Assembly: GCF_964340395.1 (NCBI RefSeq)
Contig: NC_135558.1
Span: 23,136,064-23,200,063 of the forward strand
Reading direction: 5' to 3'
Source of the DNA: Glandiceps talaboti
Taxonomy: Eukaryota; Hemichordata; Enteropneusta; Spengelidae
DNA length: 64,000 bases
Shown here: positions 49,067 to 62,500 of the stretch, piece after piece
How positions within the stretch are numbered: position 1 is the first letter of the stretch
Layout of the letters: each line of letters begins with the position of its first letter
Notes under the pieces: model-generated
Database searches by the model: none
Seen by the model: only the letters and a program-made list of their open reading frames with translations
Told to the model about the DNA's origin: nothing
Program-made: the position numbers and the translations under genes

Positions 49067-49785
49067 TAATTATGCACTTCGTTATCAATTCATGTCCCAA
49101 ATTATATTTAATTTGAAGCATGCATTATTAAGATATAGCTTAATTACTGAAAACTATTAATTATGTAACTAGCTCATTAATTTTCATAATCAGTTCTAGC
49201 CATTATCCTAAAGAATATGTGCACCAAATTTTGTTTTTTGAGAAAACTGTGACTGAGACAGACAGACATACAGACCTTTGGCATTATATGGTTGTGCCAG
49301 GGATAATCATTAGAAAGTGCAGTGTGAAAAAGTACTATAAACAAGTCCATATAGTAACAAAGTGAACTTGTCTAACTCAGTTTTTATGTTCATTGGACAC
49401 ATATCATAGAATGAGTCACAAATTGCAAATATAGTACTAATATTCTAACACTTCATGCACACACATATTCCTTTCATTCACAAGCTTTATACACTGTATG
49501 TGTTTCTATCAAGGTAGAATACAAGAGGGGGGGGGGAGTGCACATTTATGATAAATATGGTTGCTGTGTACTTGTATATGTTATGGATGTCAAGGCTAAG
49601 GCTGTGCATTGACAGGGAAACAGAGGGACAGACAGTCAGATACACATGTACATGAACATGCATGGACTTGGTCAGTCCTATTGCCAGGCCAGATCTTTGT
49701 GTTGTGTCTGTTGGGGTTTAAAAATATAGAACAAAAAGTAGACATACATAATATATGTTGGAGTCCAAATGAGTGTTAGACTTAC

Positions 49786-50024
49786 AATATCTTCACTAGG
49801 CATTGGTGATGATGTCATCTTAGCAGATAAACCACCAGAATATCCAGCTGGCACATTGACAGGACTTCTATGATAGAATGCAACCGGTGTGTTAAGTCCA
49901 CTACGATCAGTTGATCCAATTGTTGGCATGGTAACATGAATGGACGAGGCATCATGTTCAGAATACATACTCTCTGCTTGATCACCAAGTGATGGATCAT
50001 GTCTTGCTGGACTAGGTACAGGGC
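49786..50024 (-). CDS. Gene A coding exon 5
   Basis: The acceptor is CAATACATTGCAG and the donor GATATT/GTAAGTC. It reads (G)PVPSPARHDPSLGDQAESM, continues with a Ser/Thr/Pro-rich region containing FYHRSPVNVPAGYSGG, and ends SSPMPSEDI exactly on a codon boundary. Several S-P dipeptides (PSPA, RSPV, SSPM) are candidate proline-directed phosphosites; this is inference from motif only. Confidence 0.78.
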
Positions 50025-50650
50025 CTGCAATGTATTGTTGTCAAAATTTGATTAAAATGGCATTTTTTTAAATTTGAACTTTAATACCAATTATTTTTTT
50101 TAAATGACACACGAGTCAGGAAACCAAAGGTGCAAACAAGCGACCTATCGGTCAGAATAGCTCCGCTGTTTTTTTATTTTTTATTTTTTTTTTATTTTGG
50201 TGACATGAAGTGGTTCAGTTCTTCACTATGCAGTTTTGTTTTAGCGATGTAATAAAGTGGTTACTGGTTTCATATGATGTCTCACTATAAAACACATTTT
50301 ACACAGAAGTTGGTAATGTATTGTACTTTTATACCATAGTCACCATTTTATAACAAAAATCTACTGTTATGAAAAATTGCACAGAATCTCAGAAAAAAAT
50401 GACTGGGAAATGCACACAAGAAAAAGAAAAAAAAGAGAAGATTTTGAGGTTGGCTATAAATAATTCCAGTGTCTTACAGCTTTAACCCTGGAAAATTTTA
50501 ATGATGAATGAAATAAACTAGGGATCTAAAATAATTTTGAGGCAATTTGAATTTCAATTTTCTAACAAATTTACCAAGTCAACAACATTCAACTTGTACT
50601 AGTTGTAGTAGATATATATAGGGAAGAAATGTATTAATCGTCATCTTAGT

Positions 50651-51148
50651 TTCCGTACGATGACAATCCCAAGTACCCGGAAGAGAGTCATTCTCAGCCA
50701 TACGTTACAGTGGTAACACTCGTTCATGTTCGATTACCTTTCATAAAGAAAACACAACGAAATGGTTGAAGTGATCTTTTTTTAAATTTCTTTTCATCAC
50801 AAAAACAAAATCTGTGTGATCAAAGTGTTGTAAACTAAACCAGAAAGAATTATCGAACTGGCTAAACTTCCCGCTGAACTGGAGTAAGGTCCAAGCCTTG
50901 ATAGTACGTGAGGAAATCGTCTCAAACTAGCGATACAACTTGCAAAATATAACTTGACATGTCTTCATTTGTTAGAGTTATACAATTCAAGACGGGTTTT
51001 CACTTGAAAAAACAATTCTGTGAATAATGACACTCTGAACGCAGCGATTTCTCGGATGATGTTACCACTGTAACGTATGGCTGGCAACGACTTCCTTCCG
51101 GGTTAGTCCCTCGTGCATCCGGGTACTTGAGATTGTCGCCGTACGGAA
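50651..51148. mobile_element. Inverted-repeat element (MITE-like), about 500 bp
   Basis: TTCCGTACGATGACAATCCC (50651) through CCATACGTTACAGTGGTAAC (50698) pairs with GTTACCACTGTAACGTATGG (51061) through GTCGCCGTACGGAA (51148). The right arm has about 18 extra bases. No clear target duplication was found and no transposase ORF is present. Confidence 0.65.
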
Positions 51149-52710
51149 CTACCACATCGGTAATTTTGATGCTGTGATTTTGCCACCAAGATTGATCATA
51201 CAAAAACAAAACTCCATAAATGAACCACAAAGTACTTTCCCTTTCAAAATGTGATAATTTTAGAAAGAGTATTATCGTTTTTATTGACGACTGCTCTGTC
51301 AAAAATCATCCCATACACTTCAGTTCAGGCATGCTCATAGAGCTCACTTGATCGTGAGGTGCGTATACTGGAATGAACCATTCTGTAGGAGGGTGGAGAA
51401 TTTGGATTTGAAGTTTACAACCCTGTTTCGAACAAATATTTGTCATTTGGGCGCACAATGCGTAGAATTAAGACTACAGCACATATTACATTTCTTGTTT
51501 GATGTCAATAGTGTCTTTTGAAAAGTTGCAGTTTACCTAAAGACTCGCGGACTGATTTCCAATATGGCGGCGGTCATAATGCTCATTAACATATTCATTT
51601 TTTTTTAAATTACAAAAAAAAAATCATAAAAAATAGATAAAGAAGACGTGCTGACTTGAAATTAACAAATCTAAGTAAGCTACCCCCTGCGCATCAACAC
51701 ACCAGATATCAAAGCAATCTGACAATAAGTTTTCAAGGATATGATGAAAATGACATTTTATGAAAAAAAATCATAAAAAATTGAAAATGGCACAGATCAA
51801 CTTGGCATGAACAAATCTGAATAGCCTTCCCTCAGGGAACATGCACACCAAATATCGAAGAATTCCGACTGTCACTTTCGGAGTAGATAATGAAAATATA
51901 AAAGTTTGACGGACACCTATGATTCACTCTTAGTACTCTCTATACTCTATACAACCTATACCTAAAGCTACGCTTTCAGCTTTCGCTGACAGCAGAGCTA
52001 AAAAAAATTGATGTATGGAAGACCTATAAAACATGTCTTTGTTGAAGAGAAAGATTAGTGTCCTGAGATGAGGCTACTTTTTTTCAGTCAAACATAGTTG
52101 TCCTTCAGTTAAAAGATTCAAGTTTTAAAAGTAATTCATGCATCTATAGTAAAATGTACAAATTCTACAATGTATGAAATTTACTATAGTCAAATAATAC
52201 ACCGCTTGTGATACACAAGGAAAGGATTGATTTTGATGTCAAATCAAAGTCCAATTTAATACCATAATTATGGTAGTATTAGACAACTGAACAATGTCGC
52301 CATGTATTCTTATCAACTACATGTATACTAGAAATCATTTATTGAAAACAACAAATGTGACCAGCATTCCATCAAAGGTTGTATGTGCACTAAAATAATT
52401 CACACTAAATATGTTCATTATTTGTGTTACTTTTCAAACAAGGTTTTAAACAAAAAATTGACCTTTTCAAAATATTACCATATGACTTTGAAAGTCATAG
52501 TCATGGTCAAATCTGATGACATCGCCAGTAGATTCATATCTGATATTACTATGAAGGAGAATGCTTGAACCAAACTCTATGCATTCATTATCTAGTTCCT
52601 TAGCTTTTGTACACAAAAAATGTACTATACTATACTGACTGTGAGATCCATTTGTACATCATCTATCAACTAGTTTGAACCAGTTAGAACTGGGCCAGGT
52701 ACTAACTTAC
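51149..52710. other. Gene A intron 4, mostly unannotated
   Basis: 51600-51990 resembles the 140-bp repeat family (CACCAGATATCAAAGCAATC, CACACCAAATATCGAAGAAT) and ends in CTTTCGCTGACAGCAGAGCT. The remainder is AT-rich with nothing identified. Confidence 0.5.
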
Positions 52711-52845
52711 CTAGAGTGAGATCCATAGAATTTCCTTTGTACATGAAAGGCCTTGTAGGCCTTGCTCCTGGTTCCAATGGGGGAAGACTTTGTGTTGAGA
52801 TAGATGTAATCTTGGCACGGTGAATTGTAGAATCCATGGATGTCC
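52711..52845 (-). CDS. Gene A coding exon 4
   Basis: The acceptor is TTTCTTTGTTGTTAG and the donor CTAG/GTAAGTTAG. It reads (G)TSMDSTIHRAKITSISTQSL followed by a proline-rich PPLEPGARPTRPF and MYKGNSMDLTL, and leaves one base. At 135 nt it keeps the phase of its neighbours. It is low-complexity, Ser/Thr/Pro-rich and probably disordered. Confidence 0.78.
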   Translation of the reverse strand, partial: GHPWILQFTVPRLHLSQHKVFPHWNQEQGLQGLSCTKEILWISL

Positions 52846-53232
52846 CTAACAACAAAGAAATTGAAAAGTGAAACAATGACATGAATTTGTGACAGTAGAG
52901 ATTATTGTGGGTTAATCTTGTCTTCTGAATTAGTATCCTGACAATAGAACTTAGAAGTATAAGAACTTGTCTGGCAAAAATGGCACAGCTAGTAAACTCA
53001 GTAATGTCTGTCTTTACTAACTCATCTATTAATGATGAAATGACTAACACTGACTTTGCTAGTGGCAAAGCTCAGGCAAACCATAACAGTGCCTTTGGTC
53101 TTTTAACTGGCTTGTGGTCACTTTTAAAGTTAACAGAGTTGTTGAACTTTTAAATGTTAACAAAAAAAAGTTACACTATGAGAGATATTGAATGCTTATA
53201 CTTAGTGTCTGTAACTGAATATATATAAAACG

Positions 53233-53655
53233 TACATACACCAGAGATCCTTAAAGTGGCTATATGGAAGAGGATTGGGTATTTACTTTGGATTTTTAAT
53301 TCATAAAAAACAATTTTATCATGGCTTCCTACTTGACAAATCAATGTGAACCAACATAGACCAAGTCCGTGTTTGTAACTCAATATATTGCAAAGAGCTA
53401 AGAAATGTGTAAAAAATGTTTGTTATTGTATGTACAATCATAGACAGTGGAAGGGGAGACTTCTACTGTCTATGGTACTATAACAAACATTTTATACACG
53501 TATCAGTCTTTTGCCATTTATTGAGTTACAAACAAGGACTTGGCATATGTTATGTCATGTTGATATTTCAAGTAGGAAGCCATGATAAACTTGTTTTATA
53601 AATTCAAAATCCACAATAAATACTCAATCCTCATCCATATGGCCATTTTAACTAA
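53233..53655. mobile_element. Foldback element with long inverted arms
   Basis: The left arm contains TATGGAAGAGGATTGGGTAT, ATCATGGCTTCCTACTTGA and GTGTTTGTAACTCAATA. The right arm carries their complements in reverse order (TGAGTTACAAACAAGGACTT, CAAGTAGGAAGCCATGATAA, ATACTCAATCCTCATCCATA). Inner arms AATGTTTGTTATTGTATGTA and TACTATAACAAACATTTTA continue to a short loop near 53448-53465, so the whole approximately 420 bp can fold into one hairpin. It fills most of gene A intron 3. Confidence 0.75.
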
Positions 53656-53659
53656 CTAT

Positions 53660-53745
53660 AAACATACATACACCAGAGATCCTTAACTAACTATAAACAT
53701 ACATACACCAGAGATCCTTAAGTAACTATAAACATACGTACACCA
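53660..53745. repeat. Short tandem repeat (ACATACACCAGAGATCCTTA)
   Basis: About 33-bp units (AACTATAAACATACATACAC, CAGAGATCCTTA) repeat nearly three times. A further copy lies at 53233 at the opposite end of the foldback element. Confidence 0.85.
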
Positions 53746-53825
53746 GATGATTTCCAATGTCATAAAAACATAGCAATCTACATGTACCTTATACATACTA
53801 TTTATACTATCACGACAAACCATAC

Positions 53826-54196
53826 CTGTAATTCCTGTAACTTTCTTTCTTGGTGTTGTTTCCGAGATAACAGGAGAAACTGTTCCATATTCTGTAGACT
53901 GTACTTCCAACTCTCTCCTCATTTGAATATCTTCACTTTCGTTGGCCGTACTTACTCGACTGAGTACTTGGTCATCCATATAATACAGTGCTCTAGGATG
54001 GTAGTGGTCTATTGGTGCTTCATGTTTCTCTCTACTATCCAAAAGAGTCAGTTTTTTGTTCAGTAAGACTTGGCCATTTTGAACTGCTGATGTCCCAGGA
54101 CTTGGTTGTTGTATTGCCTCTATGTCTTGGTGGAATTGTAGCTGTGGAAGTATCTTCTGCAGGATGGAATGGATTTTCTCCTTAGACAGTAAATCA
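53826..54196 (-). CDS. Gene A coding exon 3
   Basis: The acceptor is TTCTTGATTTCACAG and the donor ACAG/GTATG. It completes AG+T = Ser55 and reads DLLSKEKIHSILQKILPQLQ, a second Leu/Ile helix, followed by a polar, acidic region that includes YHPRALYYMDDQVLSR and a basic TTPRKKVTG near the end. It leaves one base (G). The frame is open through all 371 nt and matches the phases on both sides. No recognised domain is seen. Confidence 0.8.
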
Positions 54197-54329
54197 CTGT
54201 GAAATCAAGAAATGCAACACATATTAGATATCAGCAATAGATACCAAAAACAGACAATTTACAACTTAAATATTAAATTAAAAATAAATATCTCCACAAA
54301 GATGAATCCTCACATAGAAACACTCCGCC

Positions 54330-54604
54330 ACCAATATATACCAATCTATAGGGTAGCTACCAATATATACCAATCTATAGGGTAGCTACCAATATATACC
54401 AATCTATAGGGTAGCTACCAATATCTACCAATCTATAGGGTAGCTACCATGTATATACCAATCTATAGGGTAGCTACCATGTATATACCAATCTATAGGG
54501 TAGCTACCATGTATATACCAATCTATAGGGTAGCTACCATGTATATACCAATCTATAGGGTAGCTACCAATATATACCAATCTATAGGGTAGCTACCACG
54601 TATA
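54330..54604. repeat. 29/30-bp minisatellite, about 9 copies
   Basis: The unit contains ACCAATATATACCAATCTAT and AGGGTAGCT; some units have CATGTA in place of CAATA. It is in gene A intron 2, 135 bp upstream of exon 3. Confidence 0.95.
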
Positions 54605-55987
54605 TTATGTACACTGTACATACTTGTTTTGTATATTGTAGATACATACAATATACCCAAATTAATAATATAAATTATACATTTTTATATAGTAACACCC
54701 CCCACCATATATGCTCTGCTAATATTGCATTGAGCACTGCTCTCTCCAGAAAGATGCCTTCATTGTTATTATATATAATATATAAAATATATCTGTATGT
54801 GTACACTGTACATAGATAGAATCTATCAGTATACACATGTGTATGTCTATTGTACATACATACATTAGTCTAGTTCCTGATGACCATGTTCCAATTTTGT
54901 TATCTTCACACATTAATTTTGTCTAGTCAGTGTTATTACTCTAGGTGTTAAATGTGGTTATAAACGCCATGCTCAGCAAAGCACAAACAGCACATGTCAG
55001 TATTAATCCATCACAAATTGACAGGCTATCGTCATCGCTCTTTAATATTCATTTGGTACAGCTGCAGTGTTTTGACTATTGTGAGAATTTTATTTAGCAC
55101 GTAACAAGTTGTCGTTCATGTTTTCATTGGAATAATGCCCTAGAAGCGCTCTCATCATCATCAGAATGTTTGGTTTTGTTGATCTTGGATGGGGAAACAA
55201 CTTTTACCAAAACATCCCATTATAGTAATAGCAGTAAATTTTCAACTGAAGATTGCTTAAATGTGATGGGTTGCTGGTAGTTCTTGTTGTCGTTTTTTGA
55301 CCATGCACTACATCAGCACATGCCATTCTCCTTTGTGCCCCCTTGACTTTCAGGCATTTGGAATGATATCCACAGGAAATGAAGTACTTGATGAAATGAT
55401 CTTGGCACTGATAGTACGATCAAGTTTTCTGTGAACCATTAAAAATGCAAAAACCTAACTCCACCTCCTGTCTGTTGAAACTAAAATCACATGGGGACGC
55501 GACGTCATCGAGTTTATATGAACACTATATAGTGACATTGACGAGACGTTGTAAAATCAGAACATGGTTGTCAGAAACTAGACTAACTGCACATAGATAC
55601 AATCAATCTATCAGTAATATACTGTACATAGATACAGTATATCAGTAAATATATACTGCACATAAATACAGTATATCAGTAAATATATACCGTACATAGA
55701 TACAATCTATCAGTAATATACTGTACATAGATACAGTATATCAGTAGTTGGAATCAAATGTGAGCACTTCGAAGGGAGAGGGATAACATCAACAACAAAA
55801 TTCTTGCATACTTGAGGACACAATACATTGCGACATGTAAACCCTACGTGTATACTGTACATAGATAGAATCTATCTATCTATCTATATATAATATGTAT
55901 ACTGTACATAGATAGAATATACCAGTATATATAGCTTCTATCTAGATATACCGGTATGTATACTGTATAGATACAATATTTATATAC
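54605..55987. other. Gene A intron 2, simple-sequence fragments
   Basis: Several copies of ACTGTACATAGATA with ATACAGTATATCAGTAAATA variants occur between 54790 and 55980, with a short TCTA run at 55866-55886. No gene is seen. Confidence 0.55.
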
Positions 55988-55990
55988 ATG

Positions 55991-56000
<10 letters not shown>

Positions 56001-56063
<63 letters not shown>
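56001..56063. repeat. (GT)n microsatellite
   Basis: About 31 GT units, intronic. Confidence 0.96.
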
Positions 56064-56339
56064 ATGTACTGTATATACATGTAGATACAATCTACCATGT
56101 ACAAATAAGAAGGCTGTTTATATTTTTGACCCTTTTTGCAGTAGAAGTAGTTAAAACAATGATAGAGGAATGGGATACACAGATTTGTAACTATGTGTTA
56201 CTTTGATATATGATATATCAATGAACATATCTATTCACAGAATAGTCCATTGTAGTATACCCCTGATGTAGTTGTTTGATCAGAGGGCTGTCAAAAGTTT
56301 AGATTAAATTTTCCAACAAAAAATAAGTTTGACTCTTAC

Positions 56340-56405
56340 CTTTGTTTTGTATGTTGCAGTACTTCTATAAGTATGTCTCTTGGCAAACTTAGCAATTCAT
56401 TAAGA
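56340..56405 (-). CDS. Gene A coding exon 2 (amphipathic helix)
   Basis: The segment is flanked by TATACAATAG on its 5' side and AAAG/GTAAG on its 3' side. It takes the two bases left by exon 1 (GG+T = Gly) and reads LNELLSLPRDILIEVLQHTK and Q, then leaves AG. The Leu/Ile spacing is that of an amphipathic helix, and it continues into a second helix in exon 3, suggesting a small N-terminal helical hairpin or dimerisation element. The 66-nt length explains why simple ORF scanning misses it. Confidence 0.75.
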
Positions 56406-56793
56406 CTATTGTATAAAGAGAAAACAACAAAATAATTATTGAATGCAATTTGATAAAATGTAATCCATAAATCAAGTGCTTTCAGGATATGTAAGTATCT
56501 AGATATGACCTGTACAGGAATTGAGAATGATGTATTTTGTGTATATGCTATAAGATTTGTAGCAGTAGATGACCAGCAACAAATACATGTCCAAACATTT
56601 GCAAGTGTAGAAATATGATGAAAGATTTGATGTATTATTATAACCTATTAGTCTAGTGCTATCCTTCATTGAATCTTTCAGATCTCTCTTTAAGTCTAGC
56701 TCAATGAAGTCTTGAGATTCAATCAAATCAAATGTAAAATTCAAACACAGTCATTAATGTCATGTCTTTGTTAATCAATTGCAGAATTCTACC

Positions 56794-58485
56794 CAATAAT
56801 AAGTTTATTGGGAACAGTTAAGTAATGTCCAAATATGGTAATCATAGAATACTAACCTATAATAAGTTAATGTTTATTGGGAACAGTTACGTAATGTCCA
56901 AATATGGTAATCATAGAATACTAACCTATAATAAGTTAGTGTTTATTGGGAACAGTTACGTAATGTCCAAATATGGTAATCATAGAATACTAACCTATAA
57001 TAAGTTAGTGTTTATTGGGAACAGTTACGTAATGTCCAAATATGGTAATCACAGAATACTAACCAATAATAAGTTACTGTTTATTGGGAACAGTTACGTA
57101 ATGTCCAAATATGGTAATCATAGAATACTAACCAATAATAAGTTACTGTTTATTGGGAACAGTTACGTAATGTCCAAATATGGTAATCATAGAATACTAA
57201 CCAATAATAAGTTACTGTTTATTGGGAACAGTTACGTAATGTCCAAATATGGTAATCACAGAATACTAACCAATAATAAGTTACTGTTTATTGAGAACAG
57301 TTACAAATATGGTGATCACAGAATACTAACCAATAATAAGTTAGTGTTTATTGAGAACAGTTACGTAATGTCCAAATATGGTAATCATAGAATACTAACC
57401 AATAATAAGTTAGTGTTTATTGGGAACAGTTACATAATGTCCAAATATGGTAATCACAGAATACTAACCAATAATAAGTTAGTGTTTATTGGGAACAGTT
57501 ACGTAATGTCCAAATATGGTAATCATAGAATACTAACCAATAATAAGTTAGTGTTTATTGGGAACAGTTACGTAATGTCCAAATATGGTGATCACAGAAT
57601 TCCAACCAATAATAAGTTAGTGTTTATTGGGAACAGTTACGTAACGTCCAAATATGGTAATCACAGAATACTAACCAATAATAAGTTAGTGTTTATTGGG
57701 AACAGTTACATAATGTCCAAATATGGTGATCACAGAATACTAACCAATAATAAGTTAGTGTTTATTGAGAACAGTTACATAATGTCCAAATATGGTAATC
57801 ATAGAATACTAACCTGTAATAAGTTAGTGTTTATTGGGAACAGTTACGTAATGTCCAAATATGGTAATCACAGAATACTAACCAATAATAAGTTAGTGTT
57901 TATTGGGAAGTTACGTAATGTCCAAATATGGTAATCATAGAATACTAACCAATAATAAGTTAGTGTTTATTGAGAACAGTTACGTAATGTCCAAATATGG
58001 TAATCACAGAATACTAACCAATAATAAGATAGTGTTTATTGAGAACAGTTACGTAATGTCCAAATATGGTAATCATAGAATACTAACCAATAATAAGTTA
58101 GTGTTTATTGGGAACAGTTACATAATGTCCAAATATGGTAATCACAGAATACTAACCAATAATAAGTTAGTGTTTATTGGGAACAGTTACATAATGTCCA
58201 AATATGGTGATCACAGAATACTAACCAATAATAAGTTAGTGTTTATTGAGAACAGTTACATAATGTCCAAATATGGTAATCATAGAATACTAACCTGTAA
58301 TAAGTTAGTGTTTATTGGGAACAGTTACATAATGTCCAAATATGGTGATCACAGAATACTAACCAATAATAAGTCAGTGTTTATTGAGAACAGTTACGTA
58401 ATGTCCAAATATGGTAATCATAGAATACTAACCAATAATAAGTTAGTGTTTATTGAGAACAGTTACATAATGTCCAAATATGGTA
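56794..58485. repeat. 69-bp minisatellite, about 25 copies
   Basis: The unit contains GTAATGTCCAAATATGGTAA, TCATAGAATACTAACC and GTTTATTGGGAACAGTTA. The plus strand is open for 369 codons (MSKYGNHRILTNNKLVFIGNSYV-type units), but the gene is on the minus strand and the period is a multiple of three. It is judged non-coding intron 1 of gene A. Confidence 0.95.
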
Positions 58486-58794
58486 TACATTGTATTTGTC
58501 AGGAAAGGATGCTACTTATACTGTTTACATGATTATAACAGTTAGGGTTTGCTCATTTGCATATAAAATGACTTTTGGTTCATGATTTAGTCAGTATGAC
58601 CATATAATTCAATACCACATTGGCATCCAGACAACCTTTAAGCTCAATTGTTTCTAAGGCTTTTACACCTGTAAAAAATTTAATGACAGCTAGTGTGTTG
58701 ATAACACTGTACATTTTTCATTATTGTTCACCTATCTCCTGTTGGACTATATATCAAACTTATAAACTTATCAGACTCATTCCGTAGAAATTCT

Positions 58795-58948
<154 letters not shown>

Positions 58949-59073
58949 AGATTTTCAGACTTCGGACTGTTCACCTGTTTGGAGATTTTAATGTTTTCAG
59001 GAATGTTTTATACATTACTTTATATTTTAACATCATTTGAGCACTGTTTTTATTGTCTCTTGCAGTCCTTATT

Positions 59074-59097
59074 TAAATAAATAAATAAATAAATGAA

Positions 59098-59132
<35 letters not shown>

Positions 59133-59134
59133 AT
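59074..59134. repeat. (AAAT)n microsatellite
   Basis: About 15 AAAT units, 72 bp from the donor of gene A exon 1. Confidence 0.97.
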
Positions 59135-59205
59135 ACCTAATACTACATACAACACATAAACTTGTCCATAAAGTTTCAGCTGACAGGAGTTTCTGATACA
59201 CTTAC

Positions 59206-59303
59206 CCATCAGGTTCAATATTTTCAACTGGACCTATTTCTACCATCTGAATCTGTTGTTGTTGTTGAGATCTTTTGCCTTCTCTTGGCCCACTTGATGG
59301 CAT
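59206..59303 (-). CDS. Gene A coding exon 1 (start codon, Gln run)
   Basis: Reading from ATG at 59303 gives MPSSGPREGKRSQQQQQ and then IQMVEIGPVENIEPD, ending with two bases GG before a GTAAGTG donor (59205-59204). The start has A at -3 (AAAATG). An acceptor-like TTTTATTACTAG ends just before 59324, so the exon probably begins there with about 21 nt ahead of the ATG. That stretch is open in frame (KSRRLHK), so a start further upstream cannot be excluded. The Gln run is coded by CAA repeats and is likely length-variable. Confidence 0.72.
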
Positions 59304-59518
59304 TTTATGCAATCTTCTGGATTTCTAGTAATAAAAATCAACAATACACAAACACTGAGGCAGTATCCAATAATTTAAAACATTTTCACTTCTAACAATT
59401 GTATCCAGTCTAACCTGTCATCCTACAGCTTTTCAAAAGAACAAAGTCGTCAAAACTTATTGTCTCATTTATATCATTCTGTATCATTATCATTACTAAT
59501 ATATAATAGCATTGGATA

Positions 59519-62500
59519 TTTATCTATCAGATATGATAGTAAAACTTATAGTGTAATATTTACCATTGAGATATGATATTAAAACTTATAGTATAATATT
59601 TACTATTGAGATATGATATTAAAACTTATAGTATAATATTTACCATTGAGATATGATATTAAAACTTATAGTGTAATATTTACCATTGAGATATGATATT
59701 AAAACTTATAGTGTAATATTTACCATTCAGATATGATATTAAAACTTATAGTGTAATATTTACCATTCAGATATGATATTAAAACTTATAGTGTAATATT
59801 TACCATTGAGATATGATATTAAAACTTATAGTGTAATATTTACCATTCAGATATGATATTAAAACTTATAGTGTAATATTTACTATTGAGATATGATATT
59901 AAAACTTATAGTGTAATATTTACTATTCAGATATGATATTAAAACTTATAGTGTAATATTTACTATTGAGATATGATATTAAAACTTATAGTGTAATATT
60001 TACCATTCAGATATGATATTAAAACTTATAGTGTAATATTTACTATTGAGATATGATATTAAAACTTATAGTGTAATATTTACCATTGAGATATGATATT
60101 AAAACTTATAGTGTAATATTTACTATTGAGATATGATATTAAAACTTATAGTGTAATATTTACTATTGATATATGATATTAAAACTTATAGTGTAATATT
60201 TACCATTCAGATATGATATTAAAACTTATAGTGTAATATTTACTATTGAGATATGATATTAAAACTTATAGTGTAATATTTACTATTGAGATATGATATT
60301 AAAACTTATAGTGTAATATTTACCATTCAGATATGATATTAAAACTTATAGTGTAATATTTACTATTGAGATATGATATTAAAACTTATAGTGTAATATT
60401 TACCATTCAGATATGATATTAAAACTTATAGTGTAATATTTACTATTGAGATATGATATTAAAACTTATAGTGTAATATTTACTATTGAGATATGATATT
60501 AAAACTTATAGTGTAATATTTACTATTGAGATATGATATTAAAACTTATAGTGTAATATTTACCATTCAGATATGATATTAAAACTTATAGTGTAATATT
60601 TACTATTGAGATATGATATTAAAACTTATAGTGTAATATTTACCATTCAGATATGATATTAAAACTTATAGTGTAATATTTACTATTGAGATATGATATT
60701 AAAACTTATAGTGTAATATTTACTATTGAAATATGATATTAAAACTTATAGTGTAATATTTACTATTGAGATATGATATTAAAACTTATAGTGTAATATT
60801 TACCATTCAGATATGATATTAAAACTTATAGTGTAATATTTACTATTGAGATATGATATTAAAACTTATAGTGTAATATTTACTATTGAGATATGATATT
60901 AAAACTTATAGTGTAATATTTACTATTGAGATATGATATTAAAACTTATAGTGTAATATTTACTATTGAGATATGATATTAAAACTTATAGTGTAATATT
61001 TACTATTGAGATATGATATTAAAACTTATAGTGTAATATTTACTATTGAGATATGATATTAAAACTTATAGTGTAATATTTACTATTGAGATATGATATT
61101 AAAACTTATAGTGTAATATTTACCATTGAGATATATTAAAACTTATAGTGTAATATTTACCATTGAGATATGATATTAAAACTTATAGTGTAATATTTAC
61201 TATTGAGATATGATATTAAAACTTATAGTGTAATATTTACTATTGAGATATGATATTAAAACTTATAGTGTAATATTTACTATTGAGATATGATATTAAA
61301 ACTTATAGTGTAATATTTACCATTGAGATATGATATTAAAACTTATAGTGTAATATTTACCATTGAGATATGATATTAAAACTTATAGTGTAATATTTAC
61401 CATTGAGATATGATATTAAAACTTATAGTGTAATATTTACCATTGAGATATGATATTAAAACTTATAGTGTAATATTTACCATTGAGATATGATATTAAA
61501 ACTTATAGTGTAATATTTACCATTGAGATATGATATTAAAACTTATAGTGTAATATTTACCATTGAGATATGATATTAAAACTTATAGTGTAATATTTAC
61601 TATTGAGATATGATATTAAAACTTATAGTGTAATATTTACTATTGAGATATGATATTAAAACTTATAGTGTAATATTTACCATTCAGATATGATATTAAA
61701 ACTTATAGTGTAATATTTACTATTGAGATATGATATTAAAACTTATAGTGTAATATTTACTATTCAGATATGATATTAAAACGTATAGTGTAATATTTAC
61801 CATTGAGATATGATATTAAAACTTATAGTGTAATATTTACTATTGAGATATGATATTAAAACTTATAGTGTAATATTTACCATTGAGATATGATATTAAA
61901 ACTTATAGTGTAATATTTACTATTGAGATATGATATTAAAACTTATAGTGTAATATTTACCATTGAGATATGATATTAAAACTTATAGTGTAATATTTAC
62001 TATTGAGATATGATATTAAAACTTATAGTGTAATATTTACCATTCAGATATGATATTAAAACTTATAGTGTAATATTTACTATTGAGATATGATATTAAA
62101 ACTTATAGTGTAATATTTACCATTGAGATATGATATTAAAACTTGTAGTGTAATATTTACCATTGAGATATGATATTAAAACTTGTAGTGTAATATTTAC
62201 TATTGAGATATGATATTAAAACTTATAGTGTAATATTTACCATTGAGATATGATATTAAAACTTGTAGTGTAATATTTACCATTGAGATATGATATTAAA
62301 ACTTGTAGTGTAATATTTACTATTGAGATATGATATTAAAACTTATAGTGTAATATTTACTATTGAGATATGATATTAAAACTTATAGTGTAATATTTAC
62401 CATTCAGATATGATATTAAAACTTATAGTGTAATATTTACTATTGAGATATGATATTAAAACTTATAGTGTAATATTTACTATTGATATATGATATTAAA

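Noticed and set aside
47345-49070. Cys/Tyr/Val-rich ORFs in three frames
   Set aside because: Simple-sequence composition (GT, GTAT, GTCT) excludes stops in all frames.
56825-58532. Plus-strand ORFs of MSKYGNHRILTNNKLVFIG units
   Set aside because: 69-bp satellite on the strand opposite to gene A; no splice or start context supports it.
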